Shown piece after piece: positions 40,781-51,785 of a DNA stretch of 64,000 bases. The stretch is from contig JAPSJV010000006.1 of assembly GCA_031178005.1 (NCBI GenBank), positions 1 through 64,000 on the forward strand, written 5' to 3'. A program made the position numbers and the translations under genes. Below the pieces are notes generated by a model. The model worked only from the letters and a program-made list of their open reading frames with translations. It did not search any database and had not been told where the DNA came from. Each line of letters begins with the position of its first letter. The first letter of the stretch is position 1. Origin of the DNA: Pseudarthrobacter sp. (lineage in GTDB: Bacteria; Actinomycetota; Actinomycetes; Actinomycetales; Micrococcaceae).

Positions 40781-42001
40781 ATGGCAGAATTCAGGCAGTC
40801 CACCAAGCTTCACAACGTCCTTTATGACATCCGTGGACCGATTCTTCAGGCCGCCCAGCAGATGGAGGCGGAGGGTCACCGGATCCTCAAACTGAACATC
40901 GGAAACCCGGCACCATTTGGGTTTGAAGCGCCTGACGCCATCCTGGTGGACATGATCCGCCACCTGCCACATGCCCAGGGATACAGCGATTCGCGCGGTA
41001 TCTTCTCCGCGCGTACCGCTGTATCGCAGTACTACCAGACGCGTGGCATCCAGAACATCCACGTGGACGACATCTACCTCGGCAACGGCGTCAGCGAGCT
41101 CATTACAATGTCCCTGATGGCGCTGCTTGACGACGGCGATGAGGTGCTCATTCCCACGCCGGACTATCCGTTGTGGACGGCATCAGTGGCTTTGGCCGGC
41201 GGCAAGCCCGTGCATTACCTCTGCGATGAGGAATCGGGCTGGCAGCCGGACTTGGAGGACATGGAAGCCAAGATCACGCCCAGTACCAAGGGAATCGTGG
41301 TCATCAACCCGAACAATCCCACCGGTGCCGTCTACCCAGAGGCAACGCTTCGCAAGATTGTGGCGCTGGCGGAGAAGCACGGACTTATTCTTTTCGCTGA
41401 CGAGATCTACGAGAAAATCCTGTACGAGGATGCCGTCCACATCAACCTCGCCGCCCTTACGGGTGACGATGTCCTGTGCCTCACCTTCAGCGGGCTGTCC
41501 AAGGCCTACCGGGTGTGTGGCTACCGTGCCGGGTGGATGGCCATCTCGGGGCCGAAGAAGGATGCTTCCGATTACCTGGAGGGCATCAGCCTCCTCGCAA
41601 ACATGAGGCTGTGCGCCAATGTACCGGGCCAACACGCAATCCAGACGGCGCTGGGTGGATACCAGAGCATCACTGACCTGATCCTGCCCGGCGGCAGGCT
41701 GCTGGAGCAGCGGAACAAGGCTTATGACCTGCTCAACGCCATTCCGGGCGTCAGCACGCAACAGGCCAGGGGGGCGCTGTACCTCTTCCCCAAGCTGGAT
41801 CCGGAGGTCTATCACATCCGTGATGACGAGAAATTCGTCCTGGACCTCCTGAGGGAACAGAAGATCCTTGTCTCGCATGGCCGGGCCTTTAACTGGGTGC
41901 GTCCCGACCACTTCCGCATGGTTACGCTTCCCATCGTGAAAGACATTGAGGAAGCGATTGGCCGGATGGCGGACTTCCTGAGCAGGTACCAGGGGAACTA
42001 G
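40781..42001 (+). CDS. PLP-dependent aminotransferase (AlaA-like)
   Basis: KLHNVLYDIRGPILQAAQQMEAEGHRILKLNIGNPAPFGFEAPD; SGLSKAYRVCGYRAGW. Confidence 0.93.
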   Translation: MAEFRQSTKLHNVLYDIRGPILQAAQQMEAEGHRILKLNIGNPAPFGFEAPDAILVDMIRHLPHAQGYSDSRGIFSARTAVSQYYQTRGIQNIHVDDIYLGNGVSELITMSLMALLDDGDEVLIPTPDYPLWTASVALAGGKPVHYLCDEESGWQPDLEDMEAKITPSTKGIVVINPNNPTGAVYPEATLRKIVALAEKHGLILFADEIYEKILYEDAVHINLAALTGDDVLCLTFSGLSKAYRVCGYRAGWMAISGPKKDASDYLEGISLLANMRLCANVPGQHAIQTALGGYQSITDLILPGGRLLEQRNKAYDLLNAIPGVSTQQARGALYLFPKLDPEVYHIRDDEKFVLDLLREQKILVSHGRAFNWVRPDHFRMVTLPIVKDIEEAIGRMADFLSRYQGN

Positions 42002-42057
42002 CCTTTGAGCACGGGCAACGCGCCCGGGCAATCGGCCTGCTGAAAGACGAGGAACCC

Positions 42058-42912
42058 ATGACCGAAGTGGTGGAGTTTTTAAAGGATCCGGCCGAAACCC
42101 TTAAAGTGGGCGACGGATTCCTGCTGTCTCAAGTAGATCCGGACTCCACGCCGGGCTACGTGGGAAACAAGGCTGATGGCAGGGAGCTTCTCGCTGCACT
42201 GGATGGAAAACTGACCGAGCTGCAGGAACGCCTGTATGCCCGCGGTAAATTCGGCGGTCCCGAGCGGCTGCTGCTGATCCTCCAGGCCATGGACACCGCC
42301 GGCAAAGGCGGAATCGTCAGCCACGTAATGGGCGCCATGGATCCGCAGGGTGTCCAGCTGAAGGCTTTTAAGGCCCCCACGGAGGACGAGAAAGCCCACG
42401 ATTTCCTGTGGAGGATCGAGAAGGAGACTCCCGCGGCCGGGATGGTGGGGGTCTTTGACCGTTCCCACTATGAGGACGTCCTCATCCACAAGGTGCGGGG
42501 CCTGGCTCCACAGGAGGAAATCGAACGCCGATACCGGGCCATCAATGAATTTGAGGAACGCTTGGCGGAAGCCGGAACCCGGATCGTGAAAGTCATGCTG
42601 TACATCAGCAAGGACGAACAAAAGGAACGGCTCCTGGCCCGCCTTGATGATCCGGCCAAGCACTGGAAGTACAGCACCGGGGACCTCAAAGAGCGCGTGT
42701 TCTGGAACGACTACATGGATGCCTACCAGGCAGCTATCGAGAACACGAACACCCCCATCGCCTCCTGGCACGTAGTGCCGGCGAACAAAAAATGGTACGC
42801 ACGAATTGCCGTCCAGCACCTGGTGATGAACGCCCTGGAGGACTTCAAACTGGAATGGCCGGCTGCCGAGTTCGACGTCGCCGCCGAACGTCGGCTGGTG
42901 GAAAAGTCCTGA
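42058..42912 (+). CDS. PPK2 family polyphosphate kinase/phosphotransferase
   Basis: LLLILQAMDTAGKGGIVSHVMGAMDPQGVQLKAFKAPTEDE; FDRSHYEDVLIHKVRGLAP. Confidence 0.94.
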   Translation: MTEVVEFLKDPAETLKVGDGFLLSQVDPDSTPGYVGNKADGRELLAALDGKLTELQERLYARGKFGGPERLLLILQAMDTAGKGGIVSHVMGAMDPQGVQLKAFKAPTEDEKAHDFLWRIEKETPAAGMVGVFDRSHYEDVLIHKVRGLAPQEEIERRYRAINEFEERLAEAGTRIVKVMLYISKDEQKERLLARLDDPAKHWKYSTGDLKERVFWNDYMDAYQAAIENTNTPIASWHVVPANKKWYARIAVQHLVMNALEDFKLEWPAAEFDVAAERRLVEKS

Positions 42913-42931
42913 AACTGCGGCCCTGACCGTA

Positions 42932-43171
42932 TTAGAGCGGCTGGTCCCGGGCGGCGGCGAGCCGCTTCCGGGCACCTTCCAGCCACTCCTCGCAGCGCTT
43001 GGCCAAGGCCTCGCCGCGTTCCCACAGCGCCAGGGAATCCTCAAGGCTGGCGCCGCCGGCCTCAAGCCGACCCACAACGCTGACGAGTTCCTCCCTGGCC
43101 TGTTCGTAACTCAAATTTCCGATGTCGCTGCTGGTTTCACTCAATGGACTGGTCCTCGCTTCCGCGGCCAC
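42932..43171 (-). CDS. xseB: Exodeoxyribonuclease VII small subunit
   Basis: [52 protein letters not shown]. Confidence 0.95.
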   Translation of the reverse strand: MAAEARTSPLSETSSDIGNLSYEQAREELVSVVGRLEAGGASLEDSLALWERGEALAKRCEEWLEGARKRLAAARDQPL

Positions 43172-43219
43172 GCTGCTCTGGCGGCCAGATGATGGGGGTT
43201 GTTGAATTGTGTTCCGGAC

Positions 43220-44551
43220 TCAGCCGGGCGAACCGTGGGAAGTGGCGGTCAGGCGTCCCTCTGCCACCCGGATTGCCAGGTGTGCACCCTCCGGCGCCTG
43301 CTCCGGGCTGCGGACCACATTCAGATGGCCGCTCCGGCCGGCTGCGGTTTCTTCAGGCGTCCCTGTCAGAACCACTGCGTAGCCCCGGTCCAGGGTCTTC
43401 TGCGGCGACAGCGCCCGGACTTGGGCCTGTAGATGCTGCAACTGGTCGCCTGCGCGGGCAACCAGTGAGTTCACCGCGGCCGAGGACCTGCGCAGCAGGC
43501 GCTCGACCTCCTCCGATCTTGCTGTGACCATGCTTTCCGGACTGGCCAGCACCGGCCGCGAATGGAGCGAGTGCAGGCGGTCCTTTTCACGCTCGAGCGT
43601 CCGTTCCATGGTCCGGCGCAGCTGGTCCCGGCATTGCCGCACCTTGGCGAGCTCTTCGCTGACATCCGGTACCACCCGTTTGGCGGCATCGGTGGGTGTG
43701 CTCGCCCGGAGATCTGCGACGTCGTCGAGCAGCGGACGGTCGGCTTCGTGTCCGATCGCGCTCACGACAGGCGTGGCTGCCGCCGCGACAGCCCTGATGA
43801 GTTCTTCGCTGCTGAACGGCAGCAGGTCCTCCAGGGCTCCGCCGCCACGGGCAATGACGATGACGTCGACATCCTCGCGCGCATCAAGTTCCCGCAGTGC
43901 CCGGATCACCTGGGACACCGCCGTCGTCCCTTGGACGGCAACCTCACGCACTTCGAATTCAACAGCGGGCCAGCGCAGGGCAGCGTTGCGCAACACATCC
44001 TTCTTGGCGTCGGAATCGCGCCCTGTGATCAGGCCGATGCGGTGCGGGAGGAGCGGCAGCGCCTTCTTGCGGGAAGCCGAAAACAACCCCTCCGCGCCCA
44101 GGGCCTGGCGCAGCCGCTCAATGCGCGCCAGCAGATCGCCAAGACCCACAGGCCGGATATCGCGGACCTGCATGTTGAGCCGTCCGGTCTTGACCCAGAA
44201 TTCCGGCTTAAGGAGGGCCACAACACGCGAGCCCCGTTCGAGGGGGAGATCCTGCCGGTCAAGGACCGTGGACCATACCGAAGCAGGCAGCGAAATTTCC
44301 GCGTTGATATCCCGCAGTGTGAGGTAAGAGTTGCTGCCGCGGCGGTTGAACTCGATCACCTGCCCTTCCACCCAGGCGGCAGGCGTGCGGTCGATATGCA
44401 TCTTGAGCTTCTGCGACAGCAACTGCAGCGGCCAGGGATTGTCCGGGCTGGTATCGGCGGCCATCGCGGGTACCGTGGTGGCTGCCGGACCGGCGGCTGC
44501 TGCCCCGGAATCAGCCATGGCGGATTCGTCGCCGGCTGGAGGGTGAGGCAT
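43220..44551 (-). CDS. xseA: Exodeoxyribonuclease VII large subunit
   Basis: AAWVEGQVIEFNRRGSNSYLTLRD; DVDVIVIARGGGALEDLLPFSSEELIRAVA; start taken at MPHPPAGDESAM. Confidence 0.95.
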   Translation of the reverse strand: MPHPPAGDESAMADSGAAAAGPAATTVPAMAADTSPDNPWPLQLLSQKLKMHIDRTPAAWVEGQVIEFNRRGSNSYLTLRDINAEISLPASVWSTVLDRQDLPLERGSRVVALLKPEFWVKTGRLNMQVRDIRPVGLGDLLARIERLRQALGAEGLFSASRKKALPLLPHRIGLITGRDSDAKKDVLRNAALRWPAVEFEVREVAVQGTTAVSQVIRALRELDAREDVDVIVIARGGGALEDLLPFSSEELIRAVAAAATPVVSAIGHEADRPLLDDVADLRASTPTDAAKRVVPDVSEELAKVRQCRDQLRRTMERTLEREKDRLHSLHSRPVLASPESMVTARSEEVERLLRRSSAAVNSLVARAGDQLQHLQAQVRALSPQKTLDRGYAVVLTGTPEETAAGRSGHLNVVRSPEQAPEGAHLAIRVAEGRLTATSHGSPG

Positions 44552-44678
44552 GAATGGTCCTTGTCGGAGCGGGTCTGTGGAACGTTGAAGCTGGTATCTA
44601 CGTCTACCATGCCATGCCGACATTTCACGCGGGCAGGCCATAGACTGGCCCTAACCCACTACCAGCGAGGTCATTCTC

Positions 44679-45530
44679 TTGCGCTCTTTCACGTCCGCTG
44701 TCGCGGTCATCCTTGCCCTGGTGCTGACCGCCGTCGCCATGCCCACTGTCTGGCTGGACCGCAACATCGTCCAGGAGGACGGGTTTGTAGCCCTGGCCGC
44801 CCCTCTTGGTACGGATGCCGGGTTCCAGGAACGTCTTGCCGACGCCACGGTAGCCAGCCTGGACTTCGAACAGATTGTGCCGGAGCCCCTGCTGCCGGCG
44901 GCCCAGCAACTGCTTGACTCGGCTGTCCAGTCCCTCTCTGCGCTGCCGGGCTACGGTGCGGCCTGGGAGGAGACCCTGCGGAGGAGCCACCGGTTGAGTT
45001 TTCCCGCAGACGGCGCACAAGCGGCCGAAGGTCCGGGTACATCCCTGACCATGGACGTTGCGCCCCTGGTTGGCCTTGTCACGAACGCCATTGGCAGCAA
45101 CCTGGGCCTGCCCGTTGAAGCACCCACCCAGACCCTGGTCAATATCGGTGAACCCTCCCAAAGGCAGCTCATCGAGCAGGTTGCTGCGTTCACGCCGCTG
45201 GGTTATCTGCTGGCCCTCGGCGCGGCCGTGGCATTCCTTCTCGGCTTGCTTGCTGCCCGGAGGCGTTGGACGGTGTTCCTGAGCGCAGGATTGGGTCTGT
45301 TGATCCTCGCAGCGGTCTGGACGTTGGGCGTGGGAATAGCCGAAGGCGTGATTCGGGGCATGTCGAGCGGAAACGAGGTGGCGGAGCTGTTCAAGAATCA
45401 GTTCATCGAAGCCGTGGCGGGAAGTTTCGCCGAGTGGGTGAAATGGTCTCTGATCGCAGCCGCGGTACTGCTTGCCGCCGCTATCCTGCTCAGGCTCCTA
45501 AGCGGACGACGGCGGCGTCCGGTTTCGTAG
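44679..45530 (+). CDS. Hypothetical membrane protein
   Basis: TTG start; N-terminal TM, extracytoplasmic region, three C-terminal TMs. Confidence 0.75.
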   Translation: MRSFTSAVAVILALVLTAVAMPTVWLDRNIVQEDGFVALAAPLGTDAGFQERLADATVASLDFEQIVPEPLLPAAQQLLDSAVQSLSALPGYGAAWEETLRRSHRLSFPADGAQAAEGPGTSLTMDVAPLVGLVTNAIGSNLGLPVEAPTQTLVNIGEPSQRQLIEQVAAFTPLGYLLALGAAVAFLLGLLAARRRWTVFLSAGLGLLILAAVWTLGVGIAEGVIRGMSSGNEVAELFKNQFIEAVAGSFAEWVKWSLIAAAVLLAAAILLRLLSGRRRRPVS

Positions 45531-45607
45531 CCAAACTCACTGCCGTGCGGGGTGCTGCAGCCCGTACCCGGCCCGTGTGCCTGTGCCTGAGCCGGTAGCA
45601 TGGAGGG

Positions 45608-46705
45608 ATGACTTCCACAGCTGTTTCCCTGTCGATGCCTATGGTTCCCCGCAAGCGGCGCTCGCCGGAGGACGTTCAGGCAGCTGCGCCGGTGACCGGG
45701 CCCAAGAAGGTCCTCCTGGCAGCACCGAGGGGTTACTGCGCCGGTGTGGACCGCGCCGTCATCGCCGTCGAAAAAGCGCTCGAGCACTACGGGGCGCCCG
45801 TCTACGTTCGGAAGCAGATCGTCCATAACGTGCATGTCGTGACGTCCCTCGAGTCCCAGGGCGCGATTTTCGTTGATGAAACGGACGAGGTTCCCGAGGG
45901 TGCCCTGGTCATTTTCTCGGCGCATGGCGTATCCCCGGCAGTCGTGGAATCAGCCGAGCAGCGCGGCCTGCGGACCATTGATGCCACCTGCCCCCTGGTG
46001 ACCAAGGTCCACAAGGAAGCAGTGCGCTTCGCCAAGGACGACTTCGACATCCTGCTGATCGGCCACGACGGCCATGAAGAAGTAGAGGGCACGGCCGGGG
46101 AAGCGCCCGATCACATCCAGATCATCAACGGCCCGCACGAAGTGGATAAAGTCACCGTCAGGGATCCTGAGAAGGTCATCTGGCTGTCCCAGACCACGCT
46201 GAGTGTGGACGAAACCATGGAAACCGTCCGGTTGCTCAAGGAACGTTTCCCCACCCTGCAGGATCCGCCCAGCGACGATATCTGCTACGCCACCACCAAC
46301 CGCCAGGTGGCCATCAAGAAGATTTCCCCGCAAGCGGACCTCGTGATTGTGGTTGGCTCGGCAAACTCGTCCAACTCAGTGCGCCTGGTTGAGGTTGCCC
46401 TGGAGTACGGTGCCAAGGCCTCCTACCGGGTGGACTTCGCCAATGAGGTGGACGAGGCCTGGTTTGAAGGCGTCGCCACGGTTGGCGTGACCTCAGGAGC
46501 TTCTGTTCCCGAGGTCCTGGTCAAGGACGTCCTCCGCCTGCTGGCCGACTACGGTTATGGCTCGGTGGAGGAAGTCGTCACCGCTGAAGAGGACCTGCTG
46601 TTCTCGCTCCCCAAGGAACTCCGTGCCACGCTGAAGCAGGCCGGCGACTCCACCCGCAACCTGGGTGGCCGCCGGTCCCTCAGCGAGGACGCCAACAAGA
46701 ACTAG
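45608..46705 (+). CDS. ispH: 4-hydroxy-3-methylbut-2-enyl diphosphate reductase
   Basis: [56 protein letters not shown]. Confidence 0.97.
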   Translation: MTSTAVSLSMPMVPRKRRSPEDVQAAAPVTGPKKVLLAAPRGYCAGVDRAVIAVEKALEHYGAPVYVRKQIVHNVHVVTSLESQGAIFVDETDEVPEGALVIFSAHGVSPAVVESAEQRGLRTIDATCPLVTKVHKEAVRFAKDDFDILLIGHDGHEEVEGTAGEAPDHIQIINGPHEVDKVTVRDPEKVIWLSQTTLSVDETMETVRLLKERFPTLQDPPSDDICYATTNRQVAIKKISPQADLVIVVGSANSSNSVRLVEVALEYGAKASYRVDFANEVDEAWFEGVATVGVTSGASVPEVLVKDVLRLLADYGYGSVEEVVTAEEDLLFSLPKELRATLKQAGDSTRNLGGRRSLSEDANKN

Positions 46706-47985
46706 GCCGCGTTCTCCGCGTCCTGCCTGCCTTCCGGCTCATCCGCGTATTCAGGGTGTGCGGCGCTTTCAGTTGCAGTCGTTTCAGTTGCCAGCTGCAG
46801 TTCCGGAGCACTCAAGGACCGGGGAGCGGCTTCCACCCTGGCCGGTACAGCGAGTCCGGCATCCTCGAGGGCGCTGAGTTTCCGGGCAGTCGGAAGCACC
46901 CTGGCTTCCAAGGTTCCTACCAGCGCGTTGTACCGCTCCACGGATGTCTTCAGTGATGAACCCAGCTTGCCCACGTTCTCGCCCAGGGTGCCCATCCGTT
47001 CATAGAGCTGCTTGGCAAGCGTGAACAGTTCCCGCGCGCTGTCCGTCAGTACGTCCTGGCGCCAGGTAAATGCCACTGACTTCAGGACTGCCAGCAAGGT
47101 GGCAGGCGAGGCCAGCACCACATTCCGGGACAGGGCATGGTCCAAGAGACCCGGATCGGCCATGAGCGCGGCGGACAGGATCGATTCCGCCGGAACAAAG
47201 CAGATCACCAGCTCGGGGGAGTTGCCGGGAACGTCCCAGTACTTCTTGGTGCTCAGGGCATCAACGTGGGCTTTGAGTGCTTTGGCATGGCCGGCGAGCA
47301 GGGCGTTCTGCTCGCTGGCGGGAGTCCAACGCTCTCCGTGGCCCCCAGTGGAGCCCGCTTCCTGGGCCTGCAGGTAGGAGGACAGGGGGACCTTGGCGTC
47401 TACTACCAGCTGCTTGTCGCCCGGCAGCTTGACCACCAGGTCCGGACGGACGGTGGAGTCAGTGCCGGAGCTGTGGGCCTGTTCCACGAAGTCCACGTGC
47501 CGCAGCATTCCTGCTGCTTCCACCACGCGGCGCAGCTGGACTTCGCCCCACTGGCCACGGGCGCTGTTGGAGCGAAGGGCGGATTCCAGGGAATGCGTTG
47601 ACCGCAGGAGCTGCTCATCGGAGAGCCGGGCCTCCTGGAGCTGCTGGGCAAGCTGTCCGTATTGCTCCACCCGGTCGCGTTCCAACAGCGAGACCTGTTT
47701 CTGGACTGCCGAAAGCTTTTCCGCTACTGGAGCGAGGGCACGAAGAACGTCAGTGTCACCGTTCCGGGACCGTTCGAGTTCGAGGTTGCGCTGGCCGAGG
47801 AGGCGCCGCTCGGCATCGGCTGCCGCCAGCTGGGCATTCACCTCGGAAAGGCGGGCGGATACGCCGTCGAAGTCTTCTTCCAGTCCTTGCTGGCGGCGAC
47901 GGAAGATGACGTAAACGGCGGCAGCACCCAAAAGGGCCCCGACGATCAGCATCAGCAGCGAGAGAATGATTCCTAGTGCGTCCAT
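46702..47985 (-). CDS. rmuC: DNA recombination protein RmuC homolog
   Basis: N-terminal TM + coiled coil; [18 protein letters not shown]...[27 protein letters not shown]. Confidence 0.93.
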   Translation of the reverse strand: MDALGIILSLLMLIVGALLGAAAVYVIFRRRQQGLEEDFDGVSARLSEVNAQLAAADAERRLLGQRNLELERSRNGDTDVLRALAPVAEKLSAVQKQVSLLERDRVEQYGQLAQQLQEARLSDEQLLRSTHSLESALRSNSARGQWGEVQLRRVVEAAGMLRHVDFVEQAHSSGTDSTVRPDLVVKLPGDKQLVVDAKVPLSSYLQAQEAGSTGGHGERWTPASEQNALLAGHAKALKAHVDALSTKKYWDVPGNSPELVICFVPAESILSAALMADPGLLDHALSRNVVLASPATLLAVLKSVAFTWRQDVLTDSARELFTLAKQLYERMGTLGENVGKLGSSLKTSVERYNALVGTLEARVLPTARKLSALEDAGLAVPARVEAAPRSLSAPELQLATETTATESAAHPEYADEPEGRQDAENAA

Positions 47986-48086
47986 GCCTTCACTCTGGCA
48001 TGACCCTCCGACAATTCCGGTGACAGCGCACCGGCGGGTGGCACCCCGCCGCTGTGCCACATGGAATACGGGTAGAATCTATGCTC

Positions 48087-49172
48087 GTGGCTCTTACTAT
48101 TGGCATCGTCGGACTGCCCAACGTCGGCAAATCAACCCTCTTCAACGCACTGACCCGCAACTCGGTGCTCGCGGCGAACTATCCGTTCGCCACGATCGAG
48201 CCGAATGTCGGCGTCGTGAACCTGCCTGACCCGCGGCTGCAGAAGCTCGCGGAGATCTTCGGTTCCCAGCGGTTGCTGCCTGCTGCGGTGTCCTTCGTAG
48301 ACATCGCGGGCATCGTCAAGGGCGCGTCAGAGGGTGAAGGCCTTGGCAACCAGTTCCTGGCCAACATCCGCGAGGCTGAGGCCATCGCTCAGGTGGTGCG
48401 GGTGTTCGATGATCCGGACGTGATCCACGTTGACGGCAAGGTGGATCCCCGTTCCGACATGGAGACCATCAATACAGAACTGATCCTCGCGGACCTTCAG
48501 ACTATTGAGAAGGCCATTCCGCGCATCGAAAAAGAAGTCAAGATCAAGAAGCGCGAGGCCGCTGAGCTGAACGCCATCCTGGCTGCGCAGAAGGTCCTGG
48601 AGCGCGGCGACACGATCTTTGCTTCAGTCAAAAGCGACAAGCTGGAGATGGAGCACCTCAAGGAGCTCAGCCTCCTCACGGCCAAGCCCTTCATCTATGT
48701 TTTCAACGCCGACGAAGGCATCCTGGGCAGCCCGGAGAAGCAGGAAGAACTGCGCGCCCTGGTGGCCCCGGCCGACTGCATTTTCCTGGACGCCAAGCTG
48801 GAATCGGACCTCGTGGAACTTGACGAGGAAGAAGCCCGCGAGATGCTGGAAATGAACGGCCAGGACGAATCCGGCCTGGACCAGCTGGCACGCGTGGGCT
48901 TCCACACCCTTGGCCTGCAGACCTACCTCACAGCCGGGCCCAAGGAGACACGTGCCTGGACCATCCACCGTGGCGACACCGCGCCCCAGGCCGCCGGCGT
49001 CATCCACACCGACTTCCAGCGCGGCTTCATCAAGGCTGAGGTTGTCTCCTTCGACGACCTCATCGACGCCGGCTCCATGGCCGAGGCCAAGGCCCGCGGC
49101 AAGGTCAGGATCGAAGGCAAAGAGTATGTAATGTCCGACGGCGACGTGGTGGAGTTCCGCTTTAACGTCTAG
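48087..49172 (+). CDS. ychF: Redox-regulated ATPase YchF (Obg-like)
   Basis: [42 protein letters not shown]; start taken at GTG 48087. Confidence 0.97.
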   Translation: MALTIGIVGLPNVGKSTLFNALTRNSVLAANYPFATIEPNVGVVNLPDPRLQKLAEIFGSQRLLPAAVSFVDIAGIVKGASEGEGLGNQFLANIREAEAIAQVVRVFDDPDVIHVDGKVDPRSDMETINTELILADLQTIEKAIPRIEKEVKIKKREAAELNAILAAQKVLERGDTIFASVKSDKLEMEHLKELSLLTAKPFIYVFNADEGILGSPEKQEELRALVAPADCIFLDAKLESDLVELDEEEAREMLEMNGQDESGLDQLARVGFHTLGLQTYLTAGPKETRAWTIHRGDTAPQAAGVIHTDFQRGFIKAEVVSFDDLIDAGSMAEAKARGKVRIEGKEYVMSDGDVVEFRFNV

Positions 49173-49190
49173 CTCCGGTTCTGGTGACAC

Positions 49191-49616
49191 TTAATTGATG
49201 ATTTCGGCGCTGCTTTCCTGCAGCGCTGCTAGCCGCTCCCGCCAGGCCTCCAGGGCTTCGGGCGTCTGTCTCGTCCAGTCGGTGATCTCCTCGACGATGA
49301 TCAAAGGGTGGGAGGTGCGGTAGGAACGCGTCGGGTTACCGGGGAATTTCTTGTCGGTGACGTTCGGATCGTTCTCGTAAAGCCCGGCGGGTTCGACCAG
49401 ATAAACATGCGGCTCGGCGCCGTCGGGCCCCAGCATGGCTGCGATCTCGGCAGCGAGGCCCGCACCATCTCGCAGCGCGGTGAAATAGACGTGATTCATC
49501 ACGACGTCGGGACGGTAGTTGGAGGCAAACCCTGCGGTGATGTGGTCGCCCGGCTGCAGCTCCGCGCGTGTGCCGTGGTAGAACGGTCCGTCATCAAGGG
49601 GCTTGGTGGTTGTCAC
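49191..49616 (-). CDS. arr: NAD(+)--rifampin ADP-ribosyltransferase
   Basis: GPFYHGTRAELQPGDHITAGFASNYRPDVVMNHVYFTALRDGAGLAAEIA...YRTSHPLIIVEEITDW; GTG start proposed. Confidence 0.92.
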   Translation of the reverse strand: MTTTKPLDDGPFYHGTRAELQPGDHITAGFASNYRPDVVMNHVYFTALRDGAGLAAEIAAMLGPDGAEPHVYLVEPAGLYENDPNVTDKKFPGNPTRSYRTSHPLIIVEEITDWTRQTPEALEAWRERLAALQESSAEIIN

Positions 49617-49773
49617 GGCTCGATTATGGCACCCGGACCTGTGCAGCTGAAGCGCCGGGCGCCAACGCGCCGCTCTCCCGTACTCTGGAACAAGGTTCAT
49701 TGCGTATTCCTGCCTCCGGTCTGCCGTGGGCGGGTGTTGTGCGCCTCTCGATGGGGACGGGAAAGGAGGCAGC

Positions 49774-51519
49774 ATGCTGCGGAACAGAATCGTTCGGCTG
49801 GTAGCTGCGGCTTGCGCAGCGGTACTTCTGATGTCCGGCTGTTCGCCGGCGGGTCCCGGCGTGCCCGTTGGTGAGGAAACCAAAACGGGAGGCCGTGTCA
49901 CCGCCATGGAGATGAACGCTCTCTCCTCCTTCAACCCTGCAAGTGCCGCGGGGAACACGGACATCAACCTGAAAATCGGTTATCTGACGCACTCGGGTTT
50001 CTTCACCATTGACGACGGCGCCCGTGTTGTCCGGAACGAGAAATTCGGCCGCTTCGAGCGGATCTCCGAGGATCCGTTGCGCGTACGGTACACCGTGAAC
50101 GATGGCGTGCAGTGGTCAGATGGTGATCCTGTTGATGCAGGCGACCTCCTTTTGGCCTGGGCGGCAGGTTCCGGCTATTACGACGACGTCGATCCCGCTT
50201 CCGGGACCGGTGCCAGGTATTTTGCCACGGCCTCGGACACCACGGGCCTTCGGTCGACGTCGTTCCCTGAACTGGGGGAGGACGGCCGGTCAATCACGCT
50301 CACCTACGCGTCCGGCTTCGCGGATTGGGAAACGGCGTTCGACGTCGGGATGCCGGCTCACGTGGTGGCAGTCAAGTCCGGCCTGACGGACGAGCCGGCA
50401 CTGATCCAGTTACTCGAGGGGCAGCCAAAGGGAGACCCTGTCCGGCCGGCGGCGAAGCCGGAACTTGCCAGGCTGGCGGAATTCTGGAGCACGGGCTTTG
50501 AGTCCATGGCGCTTCCGGAAGACACTTCCCTGTATCTGTCCAGCGGTCCGTTTGTGGTCCAGGAAGTCGAACCGGGAAGGTCTGTGCGCCTGGTCCGCAA
50601 CAGGGCCTTTGAATGGGGCCCGAAGCCGCGCCTTGACGAGCTAATTATCCGCTTTGCAGGTTCGGCCGATGCCGCCGGGCAAGCGCTCACCTCCGGCCAG
50701 GCCGATGTGGCCACAGTACCGCTCTCAGCTTCGAGGGAACTCAGCGGCCTTGCTTCGGATTCCTTTACCGCCAAGGAAACCAGCCGCTTCGCTTACGATC
50801 ACCTGGACCTTTCGTTTCAGGGGGTTTTCGCAGACGGGAACGTGCGGCGGGCATTCCTCAAGACAGTGCCCCGCCAGGACATCGCCGACGCCGCCCTGGG
50901 CGCTGGGGCCACGCTGCAGGACTCGTATGTCTTCTACCCCTCGTCGCCCCGCTACACGGAGACAGCCGCGAATAACGGCTCGGGCGATTATTCGGACGTT
51001 GATATCGACGGCGCCCGCAGCCTTTTGAACGGCGCCACGCCTTCCGTCCGGCTCCTCTACAACAGGGATAATCCTGAGCGCACGAGGACATTTGAACTTG
51101 TCCGGGACTCCGCAGCCCGTGCCGGTTTCAACGTGGTCGACGGCGGATTGGCTGGCGCTGAGTGGGGTGCGGCCCTCGGCAGGGGAAGCCACGATGCCGC
51201 AATCTCGGGGTGGATTGGCACCGGTGCCGGGGTGAGCCATCTTCCGCAGGTATTCCGAAGCGGCGCCGGAAGCAACTTCAACCGGTTCTCTAACCGTGAG
51301 GTTGACCGCCTGCTTGGAGAGGCGCTCCGGAACACTGACCAGGCGGAACGGGACTCCCTTTTGGCGGCTGTGGATGCAGAGATCTGGAAGAGCGCGTACG
51401 GCCTTCCGCTGTACCAGGCGCGGGCGGTCACTGCCCATACAAACCGGCTCTCTGGCGTTGTTCCCGGTCCCGGGCCTCTGGGAATTTGGTGGAACGTTGC
51501 CGACTGGCATCTGAACTAA
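49774..51519 (+). CDS. ABC transporter family 5 substrate-binding lipoprotein
   Basis: LMSGCSPAGPG lipobox; YTVNDGVQWSDGDPVDAGDLLLAW. Confidence 0.9.
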   Translation: MLRNRIVRLVAAACAAVLLMSGCSPAGPGVPVGEETKTGGRVTAMEMNALSSFNPASAAGNTDINLKIGYLTHSGFFTIDDGARVVRNEKFGRFERISEDPLRVRYTVNDGVQWSDGDPVDAGDLLLAWAAGSGYYDDVDPASGTGARYFATASDTTGLRSTSFPELGEDGRSITLTYASGFADWETAFDVGMPAHVVAVKSGLTDEPALIQLLEGQPKGDPVRPAAKPELARLAEFWSTGFESMALPEDTSLYLSSGPFVVQEVEPGRSVRLVRNRAFEWGPKPRLDELIIRFAGSADAAGQALTSGQADVATVPLSASRELSGLASDSFTAKETSRFAYDHLDLSFQGVFADGNVRRAFLKTVPRQDIADAALGAGATLQDSYVFYPSSPRYTETAANNGSGDYSDVDIDGARSLLNGATPSVRLLYNRDNPERTRTFELVRDSAARAGFNVVDGGLAGAEWGAALGRGSHDAAISGWIGTGAGVSHLPQVFRSGAGSNFNRFSNREVDRLLGEALRNTDQAERDSLLAAVDAEIWKSAYGLPLYQARAVTAHTNRLSGVVPGPGPLGIWWNVADWHLN

Positions 51520-51785
51520 GCGGCAACACCTCCGCGCCGGACGGCGCCGCGTCAGAAAAGCCTGTAATCATACCAGCGGGTAACTTGCTTTTGGCAACTT
51601 CATTCACGCTTCGCTGGGACGCCGGAAACCTTCTGGTCACGGTTTGGCAACGGCGTACCAGCATTTGGACCTTGTGCGGTTAGGCTACTCGTATATGTAG
51701 GCCACATCACAGCTAAGCCTGTGGCCGGCCTGCGGGGAAGCAAAAGATTTCCCCTGAATATCTCCCACAACTCATAGGAGGCGGA

